Of a stretch of 64,000 bases of DNA, positions 15,327 to 24,503 are shown piece by piece. Source of the DNA: an uncultured Algibacter sp. Lineage in GTDB: Bacteria; Bacteroidota; Bacteroidia; Flavobacteriales; Flavobacteriaceae. Under the pieces are notes generated by a model. The model had not been told where the DNA came from and did no database searches. It saw only the letters and a program-made list of their open reading frames with translations. The stretch is from positions 1 to 64,000 of the forward strand of contig NZ_CANMAU010000003.1 in NCBI RefSeq assembly GCF_947495925.1. Reading direction: 5' to 3'. A program made the position numbers and the translations under genes. Each line of letters starts with the position of its first letter. Position 1 is the first letter of the stretch.

Positions 15327-17801
15327 TTAATCTTTAATAATTTTGCGAGTTATTTTGATGCTATCTGATGTTGTGAATTTTATAAAATAAATTCCTTTTG
15401 GAAGTGACGTTAAATCAATTTTATCATTTAGAATAGAATCGTTTTTAAAATGAATTTTACCTAATGTGTCATATACTTTTATTTCAAGAATATCTTTTTT
15501 ATTATCAGAGAATTTCCATCGCAGCATATTTGAAAATGGAACTGGAAAAACTTTAAAATCAGCAATATCATAATTTTCAGCATCAATTATAGAAAGGGTT
15601 GATGTATTAAGATAATAACCGGTTTTTTTAATATGATGGTAACTTGTTAAAATATCAAGTTTATTATCATTGTTTATGTCTTCTAAAATAATGTCTCGAT
15701 CTAAGCTTGACAAGTAGCCAGCATTGTCAACAAGCACCATAGAATCAAAACCCGAATCGTCATTTAAATAATAAAACACTTTTTCATCACCACCCTCACT
15801 CGTGGATTCGTAATACACGCAAACCAGATCTTTATATCCATTATTATCAATATCTTCAAATGAAAACTCTGTTACTCCTGTATTATTATCTATTGTAGTT
15901 ATATTTGAGGAAAAAGTACCTTCGTTGTTTTTAATCCAATAGATTTTTTTATTACCAATATAATATCCTCCAGAAACAATATCCAAATATCCATCATTGT
16001 TAACATCTTCTAGAGATATAGGATTGGTTGTGATTGATTGCATAATTAGTAAATTCGAGAAATCACCAAATCCATTATTTTCCAAGAGATATATTCGAGA
16101 GTAATTTTTAGAGCTTACAACAACATCAATATCACCGTCATTATCTATATCGCCTGCTGCAATTTTATTAGGTTTAAATCCATATGAATCATCAGTGAAA
16201 ATGGTCATGTTACCAAAACTTAAATCCCCATTATTTTTTATCCAGGCAATTTTATCATCATCTCTATCGTCAATTCTAACGATTATATCTTTGTACCCAT
16301 CACCATCAATATCTTCTAAAACCATATTCCTATTTAGGTTTAGATTTGAATAAGAATAAAATGTACTTGAAAATGCATCATTTCCATCATTTACGAATAC
16401 TTCTATGCCGTCATATCTAAGACCAATTAATTCTTTATTACCATCTGAATTTAAGTCAAAAATAACTGAATCTAAATAAGAGTTGCCCTCGTCAGTAGAA
16501 GAAATAAGTTTATATGAGCTAAAGTTTGCATTGCCATAGTTCTCAAACCAAAGAAGGTCATCACAAGCTATAATAATGTCTTTGCTGTTATCATTATTTA
16601 GATCGGCTGATTTTATGTCATAAGGAAACCCATACCAATAATTTACTATAGTTTCTTGAAAATAGCTTCCCGAATTGTGATTTTTAAACAAAGATACTTT
16701 TGATAAAGCATAAGAGGTTGATATGATGTCATTGCTATTATCGTTGTCAATATCATCGATAATAAATGATTTTGGATTGCTAATATTATCAGTAATTAAA
16801 ATCTTATTACTAAAAATACCATTTCCTAAATTTTTATACCAACTTAGATTGTCATTAGTCCAAAACGAAACTACAATATCTTTTTTACCATCATTATCCA
16901 TATCTTTGGCTTTTATTTCAAACGGTTCTTGAATAGTATTATCAATAATAACTGCATTGTGACCGTCAAAAGTTTGCCCGTCTTGATTTACTATATATCT
17001 TACATTATCTGTGTCATAATTATTTGCTGTGATAATGTCTAAAAAGCCATCATCATTTACATCCATAAAGTCTATAGCAGTTCCATCATCCGAGCCACCA
17101 GTGATGATAGATTGTCTAATGTCATAATTATTATTTCCTAAATTTTTCGCCCAATATATTGCTCCATCATCGTGACTAGAAATAATATCTAAAAGATTAT
17201 CATTATTTAAGTCAGCCGTCTTTATTTTTTTTGTATCGTAATTTCCGTCATATATTGTTACTGGACTTTGAAAGTTACCTATATTTAAGTTTTCTAAAAG
17301 AATTATTTTATCATCCACTCCCCCAGTTAGAATATCTAAATCACCATCATTATCTATATCGCTCACATTTATTGTAAGTGGACCATTAATAGTATTTGAA
17401 ATGATATGTTCGTTTGAAAAAATACCATTTCCTAAGTTTTCAAACCAAACAATTTTATCTTGAATAGTACTACTAGTCGATATTATGTCTTCCAATCCAT
17501 CATTGTTTAAGTCGCCATATGCAATGCGACTAGGACCATCCACGATTTGCGATGAAATTATTTTTCGTTGAAAATGAGAGAAATCCCCATTTACATTTTT
17601 ATACCACATAATTGTATCATCATAATTTGAAGAAATAACTAAATCTTTATAATCATCATTATCTAAGTCAACTAATAACAAAGAAGTCGGATCTGATGAA
17701 GTATGTGATGCATCTATTAAAATTGTTTCATTTTCAAAATTTATTTGCGCAAAAGCAACGAAGGAAAAGAAAAGTGATATATATGTAATTGTGTTTTTCA
17801 T
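15327..17801 (-). CDS. Secreted VCBS/FG-GAP repeat protein with T9SS type-A sorting domain
   Basis: 824 residues: signal peptide MKNTITYISLFFSFVAFAQ, then more than a dozen FG-GAP/VCBS-like repeats of about 50-60 residues, each with an Asp-rich calcium loop (DLDNDDYKDLVIS, DIDNDGDLDILTGG, DINNDNKLDILTS) followed by a WYKNxGNGxFS strand. The repeats should build one or two beta-propellers. The last ~75 residues (FKVFPVPFSNMLRWKF, GIYFIKFTTSD, ending KIIKD) are a type-A T9SS C-terminal domain. It is therefore exported across the outer membrane and attached or released. No catalytic domain is visible; binding or structural function is likely. Isolated gene. Confidence 0.9.
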   Translation of the reverse strand: MKNTITYISLFFSFVAFAQINFENETILIDASHTSSDPTSLLLVDLDNDDYKDLVISSNYDDTIMWYKNVNGDFSHFQRKIISSQIVDGPSRIAYGDLNNDGLEDIISTSSTIQDKIVWFENLGNGIFSNEHIISNTINGPLTINVSDIDNDGDLDILTGGVDDKIILLENLNIGNFQSPVTIYDGNYDTKKIKTADLNNDNLLDIISSHDDGAIYWAKNLGNNNYDIRQSIITGGSDDGTAIDFMDVNDDGFLDIITANNYDTDNVRYIVNQDGQTFDGHNAVIIDNTIQEPFEIKAKDMDNDGKKDIVVSFWTNDNLSWYKNLGNGIFSNKILITDNISNPKSFIIDDIDNDNSNDIISTSYALSKVSLFKNHNSGSYFQETIVNYWYGFPYDIKSADLNNDNSKDIIIACDDLLWFENYGNANFSSYKLISSTDEGNSYLDSVIFDLNSDGNKELIGLRYDGIEVFVNDGNDAFSSTFYSYSNLNLNRNMVLEDIDGDGYKDIIVRIDDRDDDKIAWIKNNGDLSFGNMTIFTDDSYGFKPNKIAAGDIDNDGDIDVVVSSKNYSRIYLLENNGFGDFSNLLIMQSITTNPISLEDVNNDGYLDIVSGGYYIGNKKIYWIKNNEGTFSSNITTIDNNTGVTEFSFEDIDNNGYKDLVCVYYESTSEGGDEKVFYYLNDDSGFDSMVLVDNAGYLSSLDRDIILEDINNDNKLDILTSYHHIKKTGYYLNTSTLSIIDAENYDIADFKVFPVPFSNMLRWKFSDNKKDILEIKVYDTLGKIHFKNDSILNDKIDLTSLPKGIYFIKFTTSDSIKITRKIIKD

Positions 17802-17883
17802 GTTTTAGTTTTAATATTTTACATCCTAGGTTAAACGAAGGTAGAAGAATTTTTTTACAAAGTCAAATGCTTTGGAAAATGAA

Positions 17884-17917
17884 AAAACCACCTTGTTTTT
17901 ACAAAGTGGTTTTGGTT
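17884..17917 (-). terminator. Terminator of htpG
   Basis: AAAACCACCTTGT pairs with ACAAAGTGGTTTT (one mismatch) around a 4-base loop. Read on the minus strand it is followed by a T run. It lies about 80 bases beyond the htpG stop. Confidence 0.7.
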
Positions 17918-17998
17918 TTATATGTTTCCGCGAAAGCGAAAAAAACACTTGTACTTTATTATGAGATTATCATGTTGTGCCTCCTCACAATACGGTAC

Positions 17999-19909
17999 TT
18001 ATTTTATCATTTCGTAACTACGTTTGATGAAATTGGTTAACTCTTCACCTTTTAATAAACCTTGCGATAATCGTGCTAGGTCTAAACTTTGGTTTATTAA
18101 ACGCTCTTGTTTTTTCTTTGTTTTTGTACCAATAATTTCACTAACCAATTCGGAGTTTGTATTCACCACTAGGTTGTACATTTCTGGCATGTTACCCATA
18201 CCAAACATACCGCCGCCACCAGTTTGCTGCATTTCTTTCATTCTGCGCATAAATTCTGGTTGTGTTATTGTAAATGGAGATTCGTTGCTATCCATAGCTT
18301 CTAATTGTACCATGAATTTTTCAGAAGGAATAACTTCTTTCAACAGCTCATCTAAAGCTTTGGTTTGATCTTCATCTAATTTAGAAATTGTTGTTTCGTC
18401 TTTCTTAATTAAATTATTAATATGATCGCCATCCACACGAGCAAACGTGATATTTTCTTTAGAGCTTTCTAACTTCTGGATTAAGTGCGATACAATTGGA
18501 GAATCTAATAATAATACTTCGTAATCTTTCGCTTTAGCAGACTCGATGTAACTGTGTTGCGCATCTTTATCAGAAGCATAAAGAATCACTAATTTATCGT
18601 CTTTATCGGTTTGTTTTGCTTTTATTTTGTTGAATAATTCTTCGTAAGTATAATACGTACCATCAACCGTTGGGTATAAAGCAAAGGCATCTGCTTTTTC
18701 AAAGAATTTTTCTTCAGAAAGCATACCGTATTCAATAACAATTTTAATATCGTTCCATTTTGCTTCAAAATCTTCACGGTTATTGTTGAATAACGATTTT
18801 AATTTGTCGGCTACTTTTCTTGTAATATAAGATGAAATCTTTTTTACGGCACCATCGGCTTGTAAGTAAGAACGCGATACGTTTAATGGAATGTCTGGAG
18901 AATCAATTACACCACGCAACATGGTTAAGAATTCTGGAACAATACCTTCAACATTATCAGTTACAAAAACTTGGTTTTGGTATAACTGAATTTTGTCCTT
19001 TTGAATTTGCATATCGTTCGACATTTTCGGGAAATATAAAATCCCTGTTAAGTTGAACGGATAATCTACATTTAAATGAATATTAAATAAAGGTTCCTCA
19101 AATTGTGTTGGATATAACTCTCTATAAAAACCAGTGTAGTCTTCATCTTTTAACTCAGCTGGTTGCTTTGTCCAAGCCGGACTAGGGTTATTAATTATAT
19201 TATCAACAGTAATTTGTCTGTGAGGTTCGGTGGTTTCTTTACCGTCTTTATCTTTTGTAGTTTGTGGCTCATGCTCAGGATCGTTAACTTCCTTAGTTCC
19301 AAATTTAATTGGCACAGGCATAAACTTGTTGTACTTTAATAATAATTCGCTAATTCTACTATCTTCTAAGAACTCTGTAGAATCTTCAGCAATATGAAGA
19401 ATAATCTCTGTACCTCTTTCTGTTTTATCAGAAGCTTCTAATGTAAATTCTGGTGAACCATCGCAACTCCAATGCGCTGCTGGTTCATCTTTAAAAGATT
19501 TAGTGATGATTTCAACTTTTTCAGCAACCATAAATGCTGAGTAAAAGCCTAAACCAAAATGACCAATAATTCCTGAATCTTTAGCAGAATCTTTATACTT
19601 ATCTAAAAACTCTTCAGCTCCAGAAAAAGCAACTTGGTTGATGTATTTTTCAACTTCTTCGGCGGTCATACCTAAACCTTGATCTATAATATGAAGTTTT
19701 TTACCATCTTTATCAACCTTAACCTCAATCTGCGGATTACCATATTCTACCTTTGCATCACCAACATTAGTTAGGTGTTTTAATTTCAAAGTTGCGTCTG
19801 TAGCATTACTAATAAGTTCACGTAAAAAGATTTCGTGATCGCTATACAAGAATTTTTTAATGAGAGGGAAGATGTTTTCTACCGATACATTAATGTTTCC
19901 TTTTGTCAT
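17999..19909 (-). CDS. htpG: Molecular chaperone HtpG (Hsp90)
   Basis: 636 residues, normal length for bacterial Hsp90. The N-terminal GHKL ATPase motifs are intact: ELISNATDATLK (Asn for Mg-ATP), IIDQGLGMTAEEV and GHFGLGFYSAFMVAEKV. The middle domain has the Arg/Gln loop region (PLNVSRSYLQAD) and the C-terminal dimerisation part ends in EELTNFIKRSYEMIK. A short poly-Gly stretch (QTGGGGMFGMGN) near 590 is seen in Bacteroidota homologues. ATP-driven folding of client proteins in the cytosol. Upstream a paired TGACA motif may be a stress control site. Confidence 0.96.
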   Translation of the reverse strand: MTKGNINVSVENIFPLIKKFLYSDHEIFLRELISNATDATLKLKHLTNVGDAKVEYGNPQIEVKVDKDGKKLHIIDQGLGMTAEEVEKYINQVAFSGAEEFLDKYKDSAKDSGIIGHFGLGFYSAFMVAEKVEIITKSFKDEPAAHWSCDGSPEFTLEASDKTERGTEIILHIAEDSTEFLEDSRISELLLKYNKFMPVPIKFGTKEVNDPEHEPQTTKDKDGKETTEPHRQITVDNIINNPSPAWTKQPAELKDEDYTGFYRELYPTQFEEPLFNIHLNVDYPFNLTGILYFPKMSNDMQIQKDKIQLYQNQVFVTDNVEGIVPEFLTMLRGVIDSPDIPLNVSRSYLQADGAVKKISSYITRKVADKLKSLFNNNREDFEAKWNDIKIVIEYGMLSEEKFFEKADAFALYPTVDGTYYTYEELFNKIKAKQTDKDDKLVILYASDKDAQHSYIESAKAKDYEVLLLDSPIVSHLIQKLESSKENITFARVDGDHINNLIKKDETTISKLDEDQTKALDELLKEVIPSEKFMVQLEAMDSNESPFTITQPEFMRRMKEMQQTGGGGMFGMGNMPEMYNLVVNTNSELVSEIIGTKTKKKQERLINQSLDLARLSQGLLKGEELTNFIKRSYEMIK

Positions 19910-19980
19910 AATATATAATGTTTTATTATTGTTTTGTTATGCTTGTGTAGTAGACAACAAAAATGCCAATTGAATAAATA

Positions 19981-19993
19981 TGACAAACTGACA
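19981..19993 (-). promoter_or_regulatory. Paired TGACA motif upstream of htpG
   Basis: TGACA-N3-TGACA (plus-strand reading), about 75 bases before the htpG start and between the two divergent genes. On the minus strand a TTG within it is 18 bases from CATTTTTG, a near match to the -7 consensus, so the repeat overlaps the likely htpG -33 region. A regulatory role is inferred only from position. Confidence 0.3.
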
Positions 19994-20033
19994 CAATTAT
20001 TTGGAGTTTTCTTTTTATTCTTCATTGATGATT

Positions 20034-20041
20034 TAATTTTG
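20034..20041 (+). promoter_or_regulatory. Probable -7 element of the KAS III gene
   Basis: TAATTTTG matches TAnnTTTG and lies 29 bases before the start codon at 20071. Confidence 0.4.
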
Positions 20042-20070
20042 TATTTTGGTTAAACAATAAAGATGACACT

Positions 20071-21078
20071 ATGTACAACTCAAAGATTACCGGATTAGGT
20101 AAGTATGTTCCAGAAAATATAGTTACTAATGATGACTTGTCTAAGATGATGGATACAAGTGATGAATGGATTCAAGAACGTACTGGTATCCAAGAGCGAA
20201 GGTGGATACCAGAAGGATCTGAAGATACGTCGGCAGTTATGGGTGCTAAAGCAGCAAAAATTGCAATAGAGCGCTCAGGGTTAACTAAGGATGATATCGA
20301 TTTTATTGTTTTTGCAACCCTTAGTCCAGATTATTATTTCCCTGGTTGCGGTGTGCAAATTCAAGATATGTTGGATATGCCAACCGTTGGGGCGTTGGAT
20401 GTTAGGAATCAATGTTCGGGATTTGTTTATGCCATTTCTGTTGCAGATCAGTTTATAAAAACTGGAATGTATAAGAATATTTTGGTTATTGGAGCGGAGT
20501 ATCATAGTAATGGATTAGATAAATCTACCAGGGGTAGAGGTGTGACTGTTATTTTTGGTGATGGAGCAGGTGCATGTGTTTTGAGTAGAGAAGAAGATAC
20601 GAGTAAAGGTATACTATCAACCCATTTACATAGTGAGGGTAAGTATGCTGATAAGTTAATTGTTGCATCGCCCAGTATTGCACATTGGGTTCCAGAGATT
20701 TTAGAATCTGAGGAAGAAGATATTTCTTATTTCCCATATATGGATGGCACTTTTGTGTTTAAACATGCGGTGGTGCGCTTTAGTGAGGTTATTATTGAGG
20801 GTTTAATGAAAAACGGAATACAGAAAGATCAAATAGATATGTTAATACCACATCAAGCTAACTTAAGAATAGCACAATTTATTCAGAAGAAGTTTGGACT
20901 AAGAGATGATCAGGTATTTAATAATATTATGAAATACGGAAATACTACAGCTGCATCTGTAATTATTGCACTTACCGAAGCTTGGGAGCAGGGTAAGATT
21001 AAAGCAGGGGATCATGTGGTTTTAGCTGCTTTTGGAAGTGGATTTACATGGGCCAGTGCCATAATTAAGTGGGCGTAA
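20071..21078 (+). CDS. fabH: 3-oxoacyl-ACP synthase III (FabH-like)
   Basis: 335 residues. The catalytic Cys115 in DVRNQCSGFVYA, His about 261 in HQANLRIAQF and Asn about 291 in YGNTTAAS form the Cys-His-Asn triad of KAS III, which starts fatty acid chains by condensing acyl-CoA with malonyl-ACP. The N terminus (ITGLGKYVPENIVTNDDL, DEWIQERTGI) is standard. The gene is not beside plsX, rpmF or other fab genes, so it may be a second KAS III with a special primer, or a stand-alone copy; this cannot be settled here. Confidence 0.85.
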   Translation: MYNSKITGLGKYVPENIVTNDDLSKMMDTSDEWIQERTGIQERRWIPEGSEDTSAVMGAKAAKIAIERSGLTKDDIDFIVFATLSPDYYFPGCGVQIQDMLDMPTVGALDVRNQCSGFVYAISVADQFIKTGMYKNILVIGAEYHSNGLDKSTRGRGVTVIFGDGAGACVLSREEDTSKGILSTHLHSEGKYADKLIVASPSIAHWVPEILESEEEDISYFPYMDGTFVFKHAVVRFSEVIIEGLMKNGIQKDQIDMLIPHQANLRIAQFIQKKFGLRDDQVFNNIMKYGNTTAASVIIALTEAWEQGKIKAGDHVVLAAFGSGFTWASAIIKWA

Positions 21079-21103
21079 GGTTTATAATAATATAGGAATA
21101 AAC

Positions 21104-21136
21104 AAAAAACCCGAAACGCATGCATTTCGGGTTTTT
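21104..21136 (+). terminator. Terminator of the KAS III gene
   Basis: AAAAACCCGAAA pairs with TTTCGGGTTTTT around CGCATGCA, 25 bases after the stop codon. Confidence 0.85.
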
Positions 21137-21255
21137 CTAGCTATTAATCAACTTCAACTAACACTAATGTGAAGAATCTTAATGTATTAGACGCAACATG
21201 TTTAAAAATATTGCATCAATATCTATTATTTAACGTTTTTTAACACAATAAAGAA

Positions 21256-21283
21256 AAAACTCGAAAAAATACTTTCGAGTTTT
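21256..21283. terminator. Second hairpin, terminator-like
   Basis: AAAACTCGAAA and TTTCGAGTTTT form an 11-bp perfect stem around a 6-base loop. No gene ends here. Confidence 0.6.
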
Positions 21284-21458
21284 CTTATACTAATCTTATC
21301 TATATTACGAATTTTGATATGTGTAGACGACTAACTCTAAATAATTATTCATTCGTTAACTGGCTAGATTGTATATTTTTTGAACGCAAAATTTTAAAAA
21401 TTATTGTGGTTAATGAAAACTTTAACATAGTAACAGTAATACTATTACTAAAAAGCAA

Positions 21459-21489
21459 AACTCCGAAGTTATTTAACCTCGGAGTTTCT
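21459..21489 (-). terminator. Third hairpin, likely terminator of the outer-membrane receptor gene
   Basis: AAACTCCGA pairs with TCGGAGTTT around a loop of about 12 bases; it lies 64 bases beyond the receptor stop (21553) on the minus strand. Confidence 0.6.
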
Positions 21490-21552
21490 TATTTAATATC
21501 CATACAATAACACTAACCATCAACTATTATGTAGGCTATCAAATTTGTTGTT

Positions 21553-24033
21553 TTACAGGAAGCCTCCGCCACCAGATTTTTCATTATTATCACGTCTTTT
21601 TCTTTTAAGTGATCTGTATTTTCCACCACCAAAACGGTAAGAGAATGCAATATTCCAGGTGTTACTTTCCCAATTGAAACCACCGTACCCGGGGAATGGT
21701 GTGTTTGTTTCAAATTCGAATTGCATGGTGTTAAAAACATCATTATAGTTAAAACTAAGGGTTCCTCGGTTATTGTCTAAGAAACTATAACGCATTCCTG
21801 TATTTACAAAGTACATCGGTTTTCTCGTAAATTGAATCCCTTTTTCTTCACCTCTATACATACCAAATAGTGAGAAACTTAATTTTTTCGATGCTTTGAA
21901 GTTATTGAAAAGTCTAAAGTTCCATACAATATTATCTACTTCCGTATTTTGTCTTACAATATCTTCCGGTGTAGCGTTTGGCAAATCATCAGTGTCAAGA
22001 TATTCTGTAATACCACGTTGTGTTTGCGAATACAAATCAAAACTTGTGTTAAAGCTCCACCATTTTGTTGGTTTATAACCTGACGATAATTCTATACCAT
22101 AGGCAGACGTATTTTCAAAGTTATTATAGGAAAGAATTACATTTCCAGAGGTTATATCTGTTCTGTCAATAATGAGGTACCTGTTAATATTATCTTCAAT
22201 AAATCTATAGAAAACGCCTGCTGTAATGCTTCCTTTTTCCAAGTTTCTGATATAGTTTACTTCAACAGAATTGGTAAACTGAGGTTCTAACTGTGGGTTC
22301 CCATAAGATGAAACTCTTGGAGTACTCCATTCTCTAATCGGATTTACTTGTTGAAGTCCGGGGCGGTCTACTCTTCTGCTTGCGCTAAATTGATAGGTGT
22401 TTTTTTCTGATGGATTGTATGATAAAAATATTGATGGGTACAATTGAAAGTATTCATTTTCGAATGGTAAAAATTCAGTAGAATTATCATCGAAAGTTCT
22501 TAATGCATCTGCGTTAACAAAAACTTGTTCAGCCCTAAGTCCAGCTTGGTAACTCCATTTTTCGAATTTTTTAGAATAGGTGAAATATGCAGAGTAAATA
22601 TCTCTTTTGTAATCAAAATTAGTACTCGGTGTTGGGATTAAATCACCGTTACCATTGAATGTTTGTCCGGTTGACATGTAACCAATAATAGAATTGAATA
22701 ACCTTGCCTCTAAACCAGCTTCAATTTTCACATCTTCATTAACAGGTTTAACGTAGTCTACATTTATAGTCGTTCTATCACGTTTAGTGTCTACATTGTC
22801 TACATAATCAGTGGGGAAAGTGAAATTGATAAAATTAAAGTTGGCAATTTCTTCAGCATCATACTCGTTATAATTCACTTCTACATCTAAAGTTTCATCT
22901 TCATTGTCAAACTCATGTTTGTATGCTAAATTATATTGGCTTGAACTGTTTTCAGAATCGTTCATGAATAACTGTGTTTGAACACCAGTAACAGGATATG
23001 TTACATCAGTTGAACTATTACCTTCTCCATTAAATACGTTTTGATTTGTGAAAAAAGAGATGGTGTTTTTATCATTCATATAAAAATCTACACCTATTTT
23101 GTAAAGGTGGGATTTATTACTATTCTGAAAAGAAAAATCCTGCACAGAACCATCGTCTAAACGGTTTACTTGTCCGAAATTATCGTATTTTCCAATATTG
23201 TTTCCGTAGTTTCCATAAAAGTTAAATTTTCCGTTTCGGTAGTTCATGTCAATAGAACTATTAAACTTTGCAAATACTTCATTGGTTACCCCCACATTTA
23301 GGTTACCATTAAAACCAATTTGCGTGTTTTTGTGTAATTTAATATTAATAATACCACTCATGCCTTCAGGATTGTATTTAGCAGAAGGATTAGTGATTAG
23401 TTCTATTTGCTTAATGGAAGTTGAAGGAATCTGTTTAAGTAATTGGGCAATAGGAACATTAGTGAGTTTACCATCAACCATAACCCTAACATTTTCATTC
23501 CCTCGAAGGCTTATGTTTCCTGTTTGTTGATCAACATTAACCGAAGGAATATTGTTCATGATGTCGCTGGCTGTGGCTCCGGCAGTAATCAAGTCTTTAC
23601 CAACGGTAATAACTTTTCGGTCGACTTTTTGTTGAATAGTAGAAGTTTCGGCTATAACTGTAACTTCATCTAACCCTTCGGCTTCTTCTTCTAAAAAAAT
23701 ATTACCAAGGTTTACATTAAAATTACCTTTTCCAACGGTAACATTTTTGTTGTAAGTTTTATAACCAATATATTGTATACTAACTACAATATTGCCTTCT
23801 GCAACTTTTTCAATTTTGAAAGAACCATCATCAAGCGTTATACCTCCAGTTAGAGTTTTACCAGCGGAGTTCTTAATGATAACATTAACATAAGGTAAGG
23901 GTTCTTTTAAATTGGCGTCTAATACTTTGCCAGAAATGGTTCCGGTTTTTTCAGCATTGGGGTCAGGATCTGTAAATGCGTTGGTTGATAGTGCAAAAAG
24001 AAATGCAAAATAGAAAAATAGATTTTTCTTCAT
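21553..24033 (-). CDS. TonB-receptor-like outer membrane beta-barrel protein
   Basis: 826 residues. Signal peptide MKKNLFFYFAFLFALSTNAF; a carboxypeptidase-regulatory-like beta-sandwich (about 30-115, GTISGKVLDANLKEPLPYVN); a plug domain (about 135-230, ITAGATASDIMNNIPSVNVD, ISLRGNENVRVMVDGK); then a large beta-barrel of the outer-membrane beta-barrel family (OMP_b-brl_3), ending with FSYRFGGGKYRS and a Gly-rich tail. No SusD-like lipoprotein gene follows, so it is not a classical glycan-uptake SusCD pair. Substrate unknown; peptide, metal or signalling roles are all possible. Single gene. Confidence 0.9.
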   Translation of the reverse strand: MKKNLFFYFAFLFALSTNAFTDPDPNAEKTGTISGKVLDANLKEPLPYVNVIIKNSAGKTLTGGITLDDGSFKIEKVAEGNIVVSIQYIGYKTYNKNVTVGKGNFNVNLGNIFLEEEAEGLDEVTVIAETSTIQQKVDRKVITVGKDLITAGATASDIMNNIPSVNVDQQTGNISLRGNENVRVMVDGKLTNVPIAQLLKQIPSTSIKQIELITNPSAKYNPEGMSGIINIKLHKNTQIGFNGNLNVGVTNEVFAKFNSSIDMNYRNGKFNFYGNYGNNIGKYDNFGQVNRLDDGSVQDFSFQNSNKSHLYKIGVDFYMNDKNTISFFTNQNVFNGEGNSSTDVTYPVTGVQTQLFMNDSENSSSQYNLAYKHEFDNEDETLDVEVNYNEYDAEEIANFNFINFTFPTDYVDNVDTKRDRTTINVDYVKPVNEDVKIEAGLEARLFNSIIGYMSTGQTFNGNGDLIPTPSTNFDYKRDIYSAYFTYSKKFEKWSYQAGLRAEQVFVNADALRTFDDNSTEFLPFENEYFQLYPSIFLSYNPSEKNTYQFSASRRVDRPGLQQVNPIREWSTPRVSSYGNPQLEPQFTNSVEVNYIRNLEKGSITAGVFYRFIEDNINRYLIIDRTDITSGNVILSYNNFENTSAYGIELSSGYKPTKWWSFNTSFDLYSQTQRGITEYLDTDDLPNATPEDIVRQNTEVDNIVWNFRLFNNFKASKKLSFSLFGMYRGEEKGIQFTRKPMYFVNTGMRYSFLDNNRGTLSFNYNDVFNTMQFEFETNTPFPGYGGFNWESNTWNIAFSYRFGGGKYRSLKRKRRDNNEKSGGGGFL

Positions 24034-24140
24034 TTTTGATTAGTTTGATTGATGATTATTTTATCGTTTGATTATTAAAGAGACGTTTATAATTACAATC
24101 TGTTACCATATTTTTTTTACTTAACATATATTTAACACTC

Positions 24141-24503
24141 ATGAATAAAAAAACTTTAGTTCTGGGAGCTTCACTAAAGGCTAATAGATATTCTAATTAT
24201 GCCATTCAGCGACTTGTCGCAATTAATATTGAAGTTGTTGCATTTGGATTAAAAAAAGGAGAAGTGTCTGGGGTGATAATTGATGAAGATTTGTTGCCGT
24301 ATACAGGCGTACATACCATTGCCTTGTATTTAAACCCTAAGCGGCAACATGATTATTATGACTACATCATTTCACTAAAGCCAGAACGTGTTATTTTTAA
24401 TCCGGGTACAGAAAACTCTGAATTCTACGATATTTTAAAAGAAAATAATATTGATTTTGAGGTGGCTTGTACCTTAGTTTTACTTTCTACGAATCAATAT
24501 TAA
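24141..24503 (+). CDS. CoA-binding domain protein
   Basis: 120 residues, a stand-alone Rossmann CoA-binding domain: [20 protein letters not shown] at the N terminus and [20 protein letters not shown], with the usual Asn-Pro-Gly-xx-Asn pattern. Proteins of this type (YccU-like) bind CoA or other nucleotides; the cellular role is not settled. Its 3' end overlaps the end of the converging symporter gene by 24 bases, so both stop codons and terminal codons are shared on opposite strands. Confidence 0.88.
   Translation: MNKKTLVLGASLKANRYSNYAIQRLVAINIEVVAFGLKKGEVSGVIIDEDLLPYTGVHTIALYLNPKRQHDYYDYIISLKPERVIFNPGTENSEFYDILKENNIDFEVACTLVLLSTNQY

Larger units (their letters stand above)
21079..21552. 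other. 474-base intergenic region with three successive terminator-type hairpins
   Basis: Between the convergent KAS III and outer-membrane receptor genes. The hairpins at 21104, 21256 and 21459 have different stems, all AT-flanked and GC-cored. No convincing coding gene is present: the 63-codon frame at 21319-21510 runs through the third hairpin and has no recognisable protein features. Either one or two small transcripts lie between the hairpins, or the region is a strongly insulated convergent end. Confidence 0.55.

Noticed and set aside
15327-17801. Repetitive AT-rich pattern suggesting a tandem DNA repeat or CRISPR array
   Set aside because: The periodicity comes from Asp/Asn-rich protein repeats that diverge at DNA level; there are no uniform repeats and spacers.
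18024-18368. 114-codon frame opposite htpG
   Set aside because: Entirely antisense to the well-conserved 3' part of htpG; a shadow frame.
21319-21510. 63-codon plus-strand frame in the KAS III/receptor gap
   Set aside because: It runs through a strong hairpin, has no recognisable domain or signal peptide, and its composition matches the AT-rich spacer.
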